Under the pieces are notes generated by a model. The model did no database searches, was not told the origin of the DNA, and saw only the letters and a program-made list of their open reading frames with translations. A program made the position numbers and the translations under genes. A stretch of DNA of 64,000 nt from Trileptium ribeirensis (taxonomy: Eukaryota > Nematoda > Enoplea > Enoplida > Thoracostomopsidae), in NCBI GenBank assembly GCA_030248225.1, contig JASANE010028601.1:62001-126000 (forward strand), written 5' to 3'. The stretch's first letter is position 1, and every line of letters begins with the position of its first letter. Below are positions 11,451 through 22,312 of the stretch, piece by piece.

Positions 11451-14400
11451 AAAGGAACGTCGCAGCCGCATCATTAGTTCGAACATAGCAATAACCAGAA
11501 AAAGACACAAATAGGCTATTGCGTTTTTGCCAGATTATCTCCTTTTATAAAGCTGTAGATCTGATACAAAAACTGGGCATTTTTTCGTATATACAGTACC
11601 AAAAAGACAAAGGTAATTGGAAAAAAATATTTTTACTACTTCAAATTCTAAGCTTAAAGCAAATTTTAAGCTAAGATTTCAATTAAGTTGTCCAAACATG
11701 AAAGCTTTAGCAACTTGATTACTGTGTTATACCGTGGCTGTTGCAATTTGGCGAGTTCAGAAAACTATTGACATTACATACAACATGGCCCTTTGGCAAA
11801 TTCTTTCTAAGTATTGATGCCGGTGTTTTTAACATTGTTCAAGCTGACATTTACTGTGAAATAATAAATGAAGCAACAGAGAAAACGTGAAACGAGCCTA
11901 AACGTTTCGGCCCGGCCCAGCCCGGTCCGTTTGAAATCGAGGTTGTCCCGAGCCAGCCCGGTCTGGAACTGTATACTTTTGGCCGTTTGTAATCGTAAAA
12001 AATAAACGCATTGTGAGCGCAACCAAAAATTCTTAGAAGTAGCCCAAGGTTATCCAATTCTGCACTAATTATTTGGTATTCGTTAAGAGATGAAATCGAC
12101 CCGAAAATTTTCGGTCGAACCTCGCTCGTTAGAAATCGGGGTCAGTTCGGTCACGCCTGGCCAGAATCTGCAACATTTCCGTCATGCTCGACAGTTTATA
12201 ATGCCCGTGCCGGGCCGCGACCGAAATTTTCACCTTGAAAACAGAGTCAACGAATTTCTTTTACTCAACTATAATATTGCTCTTGCATTTGAAATCAAAC
12301 TGTTTCAAACATAACAAATTCAATTGTTTTATTTCACAATTTTAATGAGATTTAACATCTTAATATATACAAGCATTAACGTTCAAATTGTAAACCAAGG
12401 AGTCAACTTTTTGCCTAGGTCGGTGTAATTTTTCGAACTTATGGAGGCGAAAGACAGCTTGGATCAACTTGTATCGTCGAAGAAATATGTCTATGCTGCC
12501 GTCTATATTGGCGTAAAGATACACCTGCTCGCAACTATTAGATTACACATTTTGAAACTGTCTCGATTTATACACCACAACATCTCAGACATCGAGCACT
12601 ATAAGGCACCTATTGGCAAGTTAGCATAATATAAGTTCAATATGCCAACTACTATGTCTGTTATGATCCAATTTTCACCATCTTAGGTCGTTACTGATCG
12701 AAAGTCAAAAATATAACAAACCCGTGCTGAAATACCAGATGCAGAGTGACACTGTGAAATTCGACGCCAAAATTTTGTTAAAATCAATACGTAACTAATA
12801 ATAATATTTTCTAGTACTAGACGCTGCACTGCAAAAAGTCAAATACTTTAGTCTCGCAAAAGCGGAACATGTTAAACCCTGACTGTTTATAAAAAATGTC
12901 ATTGCGTTGTGGCAAAACCAAATACAATGCTCAAACTCTTCCTGTGCGACTGAACCATGACACTACGGAGCTAGACGAAAGATATTCTACGATATTACCA
13001 CCCCGGCATGGACAGCAGGTTTTTACATACCGTATACGTTACTGTATACGTATAGCCGTCGCTTTAAATTTACTATGCCGAATTTTCGTACCAACTGTAG
13101 TAAACTTTTTCTTAATCGCAGCGTTATTCCAAACTATATAATTTATGTTAATCAATCTTAATATCATTCTTTTCCGGTCTATATAATTGCAAAGGCTTTT
13201 GCGCAGTGTTTAGCTGTTATAAAACGGATGAATTTACCCAATTTTGTCAAAGGTAGCTTTGTAAAATAAAGATTCGTAGAACTGCAGGAGATAAATTTCG
13301 TAGAATGTAAAATTGTCCTTGACCGCATTCCCCGTTTCTCTTAACAAATCACTAATTACATTGTTTTCTTATTTCTAGCGTAAAAATATGCTCAGTCAGT
13401 AAGTTAATCTATAATTTATATAGTCCTGCTTTCATTGTGATCGGTGCCACATCATAGCAAAAGAAAAGCTACAAAACGCATACCATGCGTAGTCAGGCAA
13501 AAATCAACACAATACTACAACAGCCTGCCGACCATGACAAATACAAAAATATTACACCAACTCGATGATACGGTATAGGGCTGAAAAACTAAAATTTCAT
13601 ACTTGGAACATTTCTTCCATCTGCAGTTTTATTCCTTGCGAAATGGTTTTTCCAAGTGTTACATTTAGTACTGATAGTCGATCTTTCTAACAAATAAACG
13701 TGATAGTAGTTAGATATAAAGCACATAACAAGCTACAAATTGATACCATTTCGAGGTTAAACAAAACATCCACGGCTAAAATATGACTGGTAAATGTAGC
13801 TAATATAGTTTCGTAGTATTAAAAACATAATAGTTAGCAGTTCCGAGAAATAATCAACATTTACATAGAATATTGACTGAGCGCCTAAAGGAATTCTAAC
13901 CTAAATGAACTACTGCACACTTAAATTATTCCACGGAAATATATTTCCAATTCGGTTGTGCCTATAGTGCACTAACTTGACAAAAAATATAATTTTTGTA
14001 ATAAGCAGTAGCTTATGAAAAGGAAGAATAACTCATAATTGTATTTTGTTGCTATCATATAATTCCTTAGCTGTGTTTTTACTACTTTTGGTTATGTCCA
14101 AGCGACAAAACAAATGACGTTGATGCTCCAAACGCCTACTCGTTACTGGATTATGTGGGGTTTAATATATGGCTATTTTTATTACATAGCCATCGTTCAG
14201 GATCTACTATTTAGCGTTTGTTTGTTATTTTTTGTTTCATCTTTCAAGTAACACCAATTTAAGTCCAATTTTTACGGCAGTTGAAAATTAACGGAGTCGA
14301 AACGTCTCTGCCTGCATGATTGTATAAATTATTGCATGATTAACGGACTAAAATTTTAACATAATATTGAGTAAACCGCATTCGGAAGAGAATAACAAAA

Positions 14401-14546
14401 CGGATTCGAGGATATATATGTTATTGCATTGATGTGATCGCTAAGCTGTTCCTTGTTGTGCCAGACACATCTAACCCCCAAATGGAAGGCATGATAATTG
14501 ATATCTCAAGACATTTTTAAAAAATAATTAAATAGCAAATTTGGAA
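11451..14546. other. AT-rich DNA with a GC-rich repeat-like patch
   Basis: A patch at about 11890-12230 contains CGGCCCGGCCCAGCCCGGTC and related GGC/CCG words, and looks like another decayed repeat. The open frames at 12090-12314, 12441-12629 and 12896-13141 have no family features. No exon is supported. Confidence 0.35.
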
Positions 14547-14725
14547 AAATGGAACCGATAAATTATAACAGACTCCTTAGGTACAGAATTTATCGATTTA
14601 AAGCTAAAGCCTACAAATATAAATGCCCGCGTATGGCGAAAACAAAACAATTCCCTTTTGTAAAATAAAAGATCAGTTATTTTCTTATCTTATGTACCTA
14701 TCTAACTACCCTTACACAAGACAAA
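14547..14725 (+). repeat. Dispersed single copy of the 219-bp repeat
   Basis: From AATGGAACCGATAAATTATA through the phrase ATGCCCGCGTATGGCGAAAA to ACCCTTACACAAGACAAA, this segment matches most of the unit tandemly repeated at 16509-16985. It lacks the CTCTCGTCATTAAAGCAATC part. A few substitutions and a small insertion distinguish it. Confidence 0.75.
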
Positions 14726-15370
14726 AACATTTTTCTATTACCTTATTATAAAAGGTGAAATAGCTATGTAATGCAGCAATAACCTTTAATAGCTGTATCG
14801 ACGAGACGCCAAATTATTTTTGTTTTGGCAATATGTGTACTGTAAACAGCAGTAGCAATTATTATTATTTTGTTTTATGTACCATCAACTTTAGCCAAAC
14901 CTTAAATAAACCCGTACCGCACAAACGGTACTTTTAGATATTAAACAAACGATTTGCAAAACCTGATTCTATATTCACACCGCTTTTTAGGAATATTAAG
15001 CGGTAAAGTACGAAATAATATTACAGCAGGTTGCGCTGGTCGTATGTATATCGCTCCCGGTTTAGGAGTCCAAATCTTACGTGATACCAGAATACTCTGG
15101 AGTTCGGAATATCAGCCATCTGTTGTGATCAATTATTTTCTACTGGTCCTTGCTTATGTGAGTTTTGTATGGGATTGAAATGTTTGCGACTTGACAAAAA
15201 AATGCTGCATTCTCTTTGATTAATTTAAATTTGACCTCTCTTCACAAACGAGCTACAAGAAATAATATCTGTTAAATAGTAACTGAGATCATAAAAACGG
15301 AGTACCAAGTCTACAATTGTAACGATATATTTCCAACTACTAACAATACCATAAAATATTGCTATACGAG
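14726..15370. other. AT-rich non-coding DNA
   Basis: No supported gene. The frame at 14954-15178 has no family features. Confidence 0.4.
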
Positions 15371-15378
15371 TGATCAAC

Positions 15379-15783
15379 CAGGAGCGTACCGAAGACATGG
15401 CATGTGTCCCCTGCGAGGTCATCGGGGGACCCGAAGGGCGGGCGTCCTTTCTCCAACCATTTCGCAAACAACAAAATAAATTTCAGAATTTTGAAAGGAA
15501 AAATTTTTCAAGCCTTTATCATGAATTCTTTCCATAAGCGTTATTTAAATGCTGCCAAATATTTAAAATGGCATAATACAAAAATTTTAAAACGCTAAAC
15601 TTAGTAGAGGCGCAAAATTTTTAGCGTAAATAATTTATTTAGTAGGGAGCGTAAAATCATTAAGTAGGAGATACCAAATTTTTCAGCTTATACATTAGTA
15701 GACGTGAGGACGCAAAATCATTGAATAGCGAGCCCAAAATTTTTGCTTAGCCCCAGGCGCCACGTACCTTCGCTACGCCCCTG
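15379..15783. mobile_element. hAT-type MITE, 405 bp
   Basis: The left end is CAGGAGCGTACCGAAG and the right end is the inverse of CAGGGGCGTAGCGAAG, a sequence style seen at many hAT ends. Flanking TGATCAAC (15371-15378) and TGATCATC (15784-15791) form an 8-bp target duplication matching at 7 of 8 bases. The interior has degraded repeats of a GCGTAAAATCATTAAGTAG-like unit and no coding capacity. Confidence 0.75.
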
Positions 15784-15791
15784 TGATCATC

Positions 15792-16104
15792 CGTTATCAA
15801 ATGACAAACAATATTTTGCAAAATCTGTGTCGGTTGGTAACTTTTAGATTCAAATAATGACCCACCGTCGATAGTCATAGTAACTAAAAACACAACCTGA
15901 GAATCTAACGTCCCAGCGTTGAACAATAGATCTAAAAATATATTATAACTTTTATGCTGAACGAGTGTGTGAGCATATACATCAAATGCAAACACCCAGA
16001 GGGTAATTATATGTATAGTGTATGTAACAAAATGAATTGATCAATCATTGAAAAGAACGCTTATTACAATTTTATTTTAAAAGTACGGGTCGCTGTTTAT
16101 ATAT
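15792..16104. other. AT-rich non-coding DNA
   Basis: Nothing recognised between the MITE and the tandem duplication. Confidence 0.4.
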
Positions 16105-16232
16105 TATAGACGTTGTTCACTCTGCCAGGTCACCACTACATATATCCTTGATGTTTATATGTCTCAGGTATAGACATTGTTCACTCTGCCATATCACCAC
16201 TACATAAATCCTTGATGTTTATATGTTTCAGG
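16105..16232 (+). repeat. Tandem duplication, 64-bp unit, two copies
   Basis: Unit 1 (16105-16168) and unit 2 (16169-16232) both run from TATAGACRTTGTTCACTCTG to TATGTYTCAGG and differ at only a few bases. A third unit starts (TATAGA) and breaks off. Each unit contains ATATCACCACTACATA-type sequence and no coding signal. Confidence 0.85.
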
Positions 16233-16508
16233 TATAGAAAGCACAACTTTCAACCACAACAGTGAAATCATCATAACAAAACAGCGAGTATCTTAAAGAA
16301 TTTCGAAAAGAATTCAAATAAAAAAGATTTAATTTAGTTTTCATACATATAGCCTAACAATTACAATTCCCCTGCAAAGATAAGATAGATCAAAAATTTT
16401 ATGGAGTCATTTCGAATTTGTTGTGGTAAAGGTTTCAAAAACTTTTGCTTTAATAAAGCCCGTCCTCCATCTTTCAGTTCAAGATAAGCTAATATTAAAC
16501 GTGTGTCA

Positions 16509-16985
16509 AAACTCTCATCATTAAAGTAATCGGATGTATCAAACAACTGATAAAATGGAACCGATGAATAATAACATACTCCTTTACTTTACAGAATATA
16601 TTGATTTAAAGCTAAAGCCTACAACTATAAATACCCGAGTATGGCGAAAACAATTCCCTTTTGTAAAATAAAAGATCAGTTATTTTCTTATCTTTTGTAC
16701 CTAACTAACTACCCTTACACAAGACAAAGCTCTCGTCATTAAAGCAATCGGATGTATCAAACAACTGATAAAATGGAACCGATGAATAATAACATACTCC
16801 TTATTTACAGAATTTATCGATTTAAAGCTAATGCCTACAACTATAAATGCCCGCGTATGGCGAAAACAATTCCCTTTTGTAAAATAAAAGATCAGTTATT
16901 TTCTTATCTTTTGTACCCAACTAACTACCTTACACAATACAAAGCTCTCGTCATTAAAGCAATCGGATGTATCAAACAACTGATG
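16509..16985 (+). repeat. Tandem repeat, about 219-bp unit, two copies plus part of a third
   Basis: The unit starts around CTCTCRTCATTAAAGYAATC, passes GATAAAATGGAACCGATGAA (16549 and 16768, a spacing of 219) and GTATGGCGAAAACAATTCCC, and ends ACACAAGACAAAG. Two full units and the first 40 bases of a third are present. A separate diverged copy sits 2 kb upstream at 14547. The unit length is divisible by three, which explains an open frame across it, but nothing suggests a real protein. Confidence 0.85.
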
Positions 16986-17989
16986 TAAGCTGAAACAATG
17001 ATAGCTTTATTTGGGTCATGTTACTTTGGTTATTTCATTAACTTGAGAAAAAATACAATATGATACCAATTTTGTGCAAAATTAGTTTACGATCATAGTT
17101 TACAATCGCGATTCAATCAATTTGATCCATATCTGGAGGTCGATTCCACCACATTAACTGATCACGTCTAAATGAGTACAATGTGGCAACTATTACATTA
17201 AATAATGATTTGAAACTTCAATGCCCGCTGCCGGACAATGGTACCTGTACACATTACAAATAGCTGTGTTAACTGATGTTGTGTATATTTGCATGCTCTC
17301 TGTTAGTGGAGTGGCTTTTTAGAATCTTCCTTAACGAAACGAGCAACAATTTTTTACAAAGCAGTGATTTTATATATGCTACCTGCAGTCTTTCATTTCA
17401 GGTTCGTTTTTGACGCCGACTTCCGCTTGGTAACTCTTGTACGATGCACAAACGAATTAAAGCATTAAAAGGTAAATTAAAAATCAATAAATAATCGTTT
17501 GCGTAACAACTTAACCCCCACTGGCGCCCAATGGAACTGGCACACACTCAGTGTTCTGTTAGCTGTGTGTCAAGTATGGTTCACGTGTACACGTGTTACT
17601 CGCCCATTTAACGAGATTACAGAATTTAGGAATACCTCCTAGATAGCTTTTAAGGCCTAGAACGGCTTTTAAACGCATAACTTTATCAAATATTAATATT
17701 GCACTATGCATAAATTAAATCGGGCATGAACTGGTTAAAATGGTCTTACCTTAAATTTTTACCTGGCATGATACACTGATAAAGATTCATTTGGCACATG
17801 TGCTTACCATAATGACTATGATATTGTAGGTATACTTTAAAAGCTTTCGTTAGTTCCGATTTAAATGCAGATTTACTACTTCAAATTAAGACCCGTGCAG
17901 GCCAATTTGAGAATGTGTTAACCTGTGCATACAAGAGCGCCACAGCCTTCCAAAAGACTTAGTTCGTGTAACGGTATCGTCGAAAGTGA
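16986..17989. other. AT-rich non-coding DNA
   Basis: No exon or repeat is recognised. Confidence 0.4.
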
Positions 17990-18290
17990 TCCTTTAATCC
18001 AAAAGTGTCCAAGATCAGTCCAAGTCCGGTGTGAGGTGGGTAGATGGTCCCGGAGCATGGTAAGAGAAGTCGGATATTTAAATTGTATAAGCTCGTACAA
18101 TTTTCAATATTACTAAATTTTCCTCAAATTTTGCCAATTCTCCACTGTTTTTCCTGAAACTTTCCACAATTTGTTAAGCAATTTGTGTGCCAATCGTATA
18201 AAAATCTTTCCCAATTATTGCCAGATGTCACAAAATTTTCCGTGCACCTTCGGCGCGGCCTCAATAAGATTAAAATATGGCTTAATAGGG
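17990..18290 (-). repeat. Dispersed repeat family A, inverted copy
   Basis: On the minus strand this reads as a middle part with TGGCAATAATTGGG and GCAAAATTTGAGG, followed by the family tail GGGACCATCTACCCACCTC (about 18030-18055). It is the only copy of the family in reverse orientation. Confidence 0.45.
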
Positions 18291-19560
18291 ATCCCGTTTT
18301 AGTAAGGCCTAATCCGCATTTGGTACTCTAGATGTAATTCTAAATGTGTAATCTAACATTTTTAGACTGGCTATCGACTGAGATTATTTCCCGAATAAAT
18401 AAAAAAATTATTTATATTAATTTTATTTCGCCTTATTAATTTGTTTTATATTATTTTATTTTTTGGTATTAAGATTCAGGCAAATTTAACTGCATTTTGT
18501 CTAAATGACGAATTTTGATTGCTTAGACATGTGCTGTGTGTGGTGTTCAAGCATCAGTGAACTTTACTCAAATTTTCTTGTCGAACCTGTTATGTTGTTG
18601 TGTCGAATGCATTATTATTTGTTAACACGTAAAATCAAGCAATATTGTCACTGTTCTATGTTTTACCTTGAGCCAATCTATTTGGCTTTCATGGCTCCAA
18701 ATTTTTGACTAAGTGGTAAAATGTATTCAATGCAGCGAAACCACGGCCAAGAATGCGCTATTTTCGTTCTATTTTTTCTTGAGTTAAGCCTCTCTAAATC
18801 GCAATGTCTGGAAATGTATACCATTGTTTGCTAAACCGGAATTAGAATAATAAGAAACGTTAAAACCGCCGTTAGCTTTACAAGGCATCGAAGATAGTCA
18901 TATCGTACGTAGTCAAGAAAACTCACATTGAAGGTGGAGCTAGGGAACCAATGAGAAAGAGAATCGAGTAACGAGAGAAAACGAGAAAAAAGGAAAGAAA
19001 ATCGCAGTGATCATGAAATCAAAAACCCTGAAAAGTGAATTGGTAATGACAAAAACAAATATAAGTTAAAATATATTAAACTGATGGTCACAAAACTTGA
19101 TGAACGCCGATACATACCGGCTCCCGGATTTACTCATTTGTATCCAAGATTTATAAATTTTTACTTCAGTTTCGGGGGTTTTGTATTATTTTTTCAATCT
19201 TAACACTGTAGAATTCATCTTTTATATATAAATTTATCGCCTACCAGCATTAAAGCATCTGTACTGCTTGCTCATAGTATTTGGCAATATTGGACAACTT
19301 GTTTTAATGAAAATTTTTTACATCACTAAACTGTACATCACTCCGGGTACTGCTTAATATCAGACTATTTAGGTAAAGTGCCTTGTTATAAAACATTGAA
19401 TGATTGTAACATTTGAGACCAACAGGTCATTTTATGAACACGTAATACTGAATATTTAAGCCCGTTTGGTATGTTAATGAAAACTATCTTAAAATAATTT
19501 AGTATATATTTCACATTCGAGTAAACCGTAGATCATGCCATACATCAAGCAAAATCTTTC
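18291..19560. other. AT-rich non-coding DNA
   Basis: A low-complexity T/A tract lies at 18390-18480 and an A/G-rich tract at 18950-19010. No gene is recognised. Confidence 0.4.
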
Positions 19561-19936
19561 AATTCTTGTTAAGTGCAATTATTTGTTGGTAAGCTGTAGC
19601 ATAGCAGCACACAGTTTCACTGTTGCTGTGGCGCCCAAGCAGTTTACTGCAAGCAATTCCTGTTAAGTGAAACTGTTTGCTGGTAAGCTGTAGCATAGCA
19701 GCACACAGTTTCACTGTTGCTGTGGCCTCCAAGCAGTTTACTGCAAGCAATTCCTGTTAAGTGAAACTGTTTGCTGGTAAGCTGTAGCATAGCTGCACAC
19801 AGTTTCACTGTTTCTGTGGCTTCCAAGCAGTTTACTGCAACCAATTCTTGTTAAGTGAAACTGTATGCTGGTAAGCTGTAGCATAGCAGCACACAGTTTC
19901 ACTGTTGCTGTGGCCTCCAAACAGTTTACTGCAAGC
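19561..19936 (+). repeat. Tandem array of a 94-bp unit, four copies, with internal dyads
   Basis: Units start at 19561, 19655, 19749 and 19843, with no length variation. Copies 2-4 are nearly identical and copy 1 is slightly diverged at its start. Each unit contains the inverted pair AGTGAAACTG / CAGTTTCACT enclosing GCTGTAGCATAGCAGC, plus the short palindrome GCAGTTTACTGC. One unit could therefore fold as a nested hairpin. Because 94 is not a multiple of three, the same peptide appears in three overlapping minus-strand frames; these frames are artefacts of the repeat. Confidence 0.95.
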
Positions 19937-20710
19937 CTGGAAACAAACATGCGTTGGAAGAGACATATAGCGATTTACTAATTCCAATTGTTCTAACATT
20001 ATTTTCTATATTGTAAAATGGTGGAATCAATGTATCGTCATTAATATACACCACAATACTTTACGATTTGTCTGCTTTTAACTGAACTTACTTCGTGTAA
20101 ATGTTTAACTTTTAAATTAATTTACAGCAAATGTCTGTTGGACAGCATTATGGTCAACATGAGTAGAAAAAGACTTACGCTGTTAAGTATACATGCGCCT
20201 AGTGCTGAGGAGGTTATGCTCTAAGGCTCAGACCACCCTCCCCTACCCCCTTCACTGGTCGTCCAACCGGCCCGGCGGCGCTGCAGGCGCCGAAGCCCCT
20301 CACTTTCCGACCGGCTGAACCTCCTGCTTGCAGGCCGAAGACCTTGCACACCGGAAGACCGCCTACCCCTCTCGCTGACCTCTCAAGTAGAAAAAATACT
20401 TGAATTTTAAAATATATTTTGCAAGCAATCATCCCGACGCTGTTACATAAAATGAGTTAATGCCACCTGATACTACTGTTCAGAAGGCTTCCATATTTGG
20501 TATTTGGAGTAATAATATCAAATATGTTTTCTAGATTAAGCCAGAGCTAACGATAAATAGTTCTGCTAGATTTAACTTTAGATTCGCCTTGGTGGATCAA
20601 CATGACGATCCAGTGAGACTATATGCGAGAATTCGAGCGCACTGACAGAACATGGGTGCTTATCTATGAGAGTATCTAGCTTCGAACAGTATGAGGAACC
20701 ACTAATTTAA
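19937..20710. other. Non-coding DNA with a short GC-rich island
   Basis: A GC-rich island at about 20205-20385 (CCGGCCCGGCGGCGCTGCAG and similar) opens a minus-strand frame rich in Gly, Val and Arg with no recognisable family. Abrupt edges suggest a repeat insertion rather than an exon. Confidence 0.35.
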
Positions 20711-20975
20711 CCCTTTCATGCCGGAATTAATTTGTGAACGGTGCAATGTTTCACAAACTCAAGCCCCCGCCGGGGATCGAACTGGGAACGTATGGGTGAA
20801 ACTTATGTACGCAAACCACTGAGCTATCTGGGAGCTGTTGTTCGGTTCTTTATGGAACCTCACAACGTGAACGAATAACAACGCACGTTCAAACGTACGA
20901 CATACGACAAACGCAGTAAACGCAACGACTCGCAATATGCGTTAGGTCCGTTTGGTCCCAGCCGGCATGAAAGGG
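20711..20975 (-). mobile_element. piggyBac-like TTAA MITE, copy 1, carrying a tRNA-like core
   Basis: Terminal inverted repeats CCCTTTCATGCCGG and CCGGCATGAAAGGG start directly after TTAA (20707-20710); the other side reads TTAG, a one-base change. TTAA target sites and CCC...GGG ends are hallmarks of piggyBac elements. On the minus strand the element contains a tRNA-like A box (TAGCTCAGTGGTTTGCG, about 20821-20837) and, at normal tRNA distance, a B box (AGTTCGATCCC, about 20773-20783). It is 265 bp, the same length as copy 2, from which it differs by scattered substitutions. No transposase is encoded. Confidence 0.8.
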
Positions 20976-21006
20976 TTAGTTATGCGATAGGCTAATTTTT
21001 ATTTAA

Positions 21007-21271
21007 CCCTTTCATGCCGGAATTAATTTGTGTATGGTGCAATGTTTGACGAACTCAAGCCCCCGCCGGGGATGGAACTGGGAACGTATGGGTGAAACTT
21101 GTGTACGTAAACCACTGAGCTGTCTGGGAGCTGTTGCTCGGTTCTTTATGGAACCTCACAACGTGAACGAATAACAACGCACGTTCAAACGTACGACATA
21201 CGACAAACGCAGTAAACGCAACGACTCGCAATGTGCGTTAGGTCCGTCTGGACCTAGCCGGCATGATAGGG
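21007..21271 (-). mobile_element. piggyBac-like TTAA MITE, copy 2, carrying a tRNA-like core
   Basis: This second 265-bp copy lies 31 bp from the first in the same orientation. Here both flanks are intact TTAA (21003-21006 and 21272-21275), confirming the element boundaries. The ends are CCCTTTCATGCCGG and CCGGCATGATAGGG. The internal minus-strand A box reads TAGCTCAGTGG (top-strand equivalent slightly altered by CTGTCT in this copy) and the B-box region carries GTTCCATCCC instead of GTTCGATCCC. This copy is thus less likely than copy 1 to bind polymerase III factors. Confidence 0.85.
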
Positions 21272-21454
21272 TTAAGCATGACGTAATAATTCAGAGTTTG
21301 AGAAAAGTCGAAAAGAAAATAACAGATATTCTGCTGAAACAATAGCCTCGCATTTTGTTATACTTCTCAATTTTTATTTCTGATACAGTAATAAATTTAT
21401 AAGATAGTGTTGAAATATTAATTAATCTGAAATATGTGTATTATGTAACTTTGA

Positions 21455-21840
21455 AACTGTCTTGTACAGCACTCTACAAAATCTATGGCACTTATGTATC
21501 TGTACTGTATCCACTTGTGTCGTTTTTCTGCAAGCACACTGCAAATTGGTGCTACCTTTATGTCGGTACTATGTCACATAGAACCGTTTTTGCAGTATTA
21601 TGTAGATCTATGTCACCTATATGTCAGTGCTAGCTTGCACTGGAAGGTTTTGCAGCATTCTTTAGATTTGCCAGTGCTAGGATCCATATTGAATCGTTTT
21701 TGCACCATTCTATAAATCCATTCAAGCCATATATGTCCTTTCTTGGCCCCGTGGTGGCGTTTAGTAGGCAATCTACAGAACGATGTCACCGATATGCCGC
21801 TACAAGGTTCAAACAAGCAGTTTTCCAGCACTCTATATTT
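21455..21840 (+). repeat. Degenerate tandem repeat, units of roughly 53-68 bp
   Basis: A phrase like CCGTTTTTGCAGCATTCTRTARATC recurs at about 21462, 21520, 21588, 21645, 21698 and 21821, each followed by ATGTCAC-TATATGTCAGTGC-like text. Spacing and sequence vary, so this is an old, decayed array. Confidence 0.55.
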
Positions 21841-22082
21841 CTATGAAAAATTTAATATTATGGGTCCATGCTACCAAAAATTTTATATTCGGCTTTGTGT
21901 GCATCTTATCAAAACATTCAATATATCGAACTGTATTCGCAAAGAACGAATACTATAACACATTCCTTACAATAGTTATCAAAACACAACACATAAAACA
22001 GTGTTGTCATAACACGTGAATAACTTTGCCCTATTTTACATCGTGCTGTCATGCAGAATTTTTTGCAATTGAAACATTAGCA
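21841..22082. other. AT-rich non-coding DNA
   Basis: Nothing recognised between the decayed array and the LINE 3' end. Confidence 0.4.
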
Positions 22083-22312
22083 ATTTGTCAAGTCAAGTCA
22101 ATTTACTGGTAAAACAACTATATAAGACGATTATGAATATATAAGCATAATAATTTTCACAACAAGCTAGTAAACATATAGGTAACAAAATGAGGGAGAT
22201 ACCTACCACCACTTACATCTGTTATAAGTTGCGATCATATTTTAATGATTTGCTGAGGTCTACCTGCATTAGTAGTTTTTTAAAAATTTTAACGTTTGCG
22301 TCCAACTAACAG

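Noticed and set aside
19559..19950. Three overlapping minus-strand frames with near-identical peptides
   Set aside because: They are the same 94-bp tandem unit read in successive frames, not a protein family.
20767..20838. Functional tRNA gene inside the TTAA element
   Set aside because: A and B boxes are present but the T stem and acceptor arm do not pair; it is tRNA-like, not a tRNA.
16105..21840. CRISPR array
   Set aside because: Repeats are direct tandem units without unique spacers, in clearly eukaryotic DNA.
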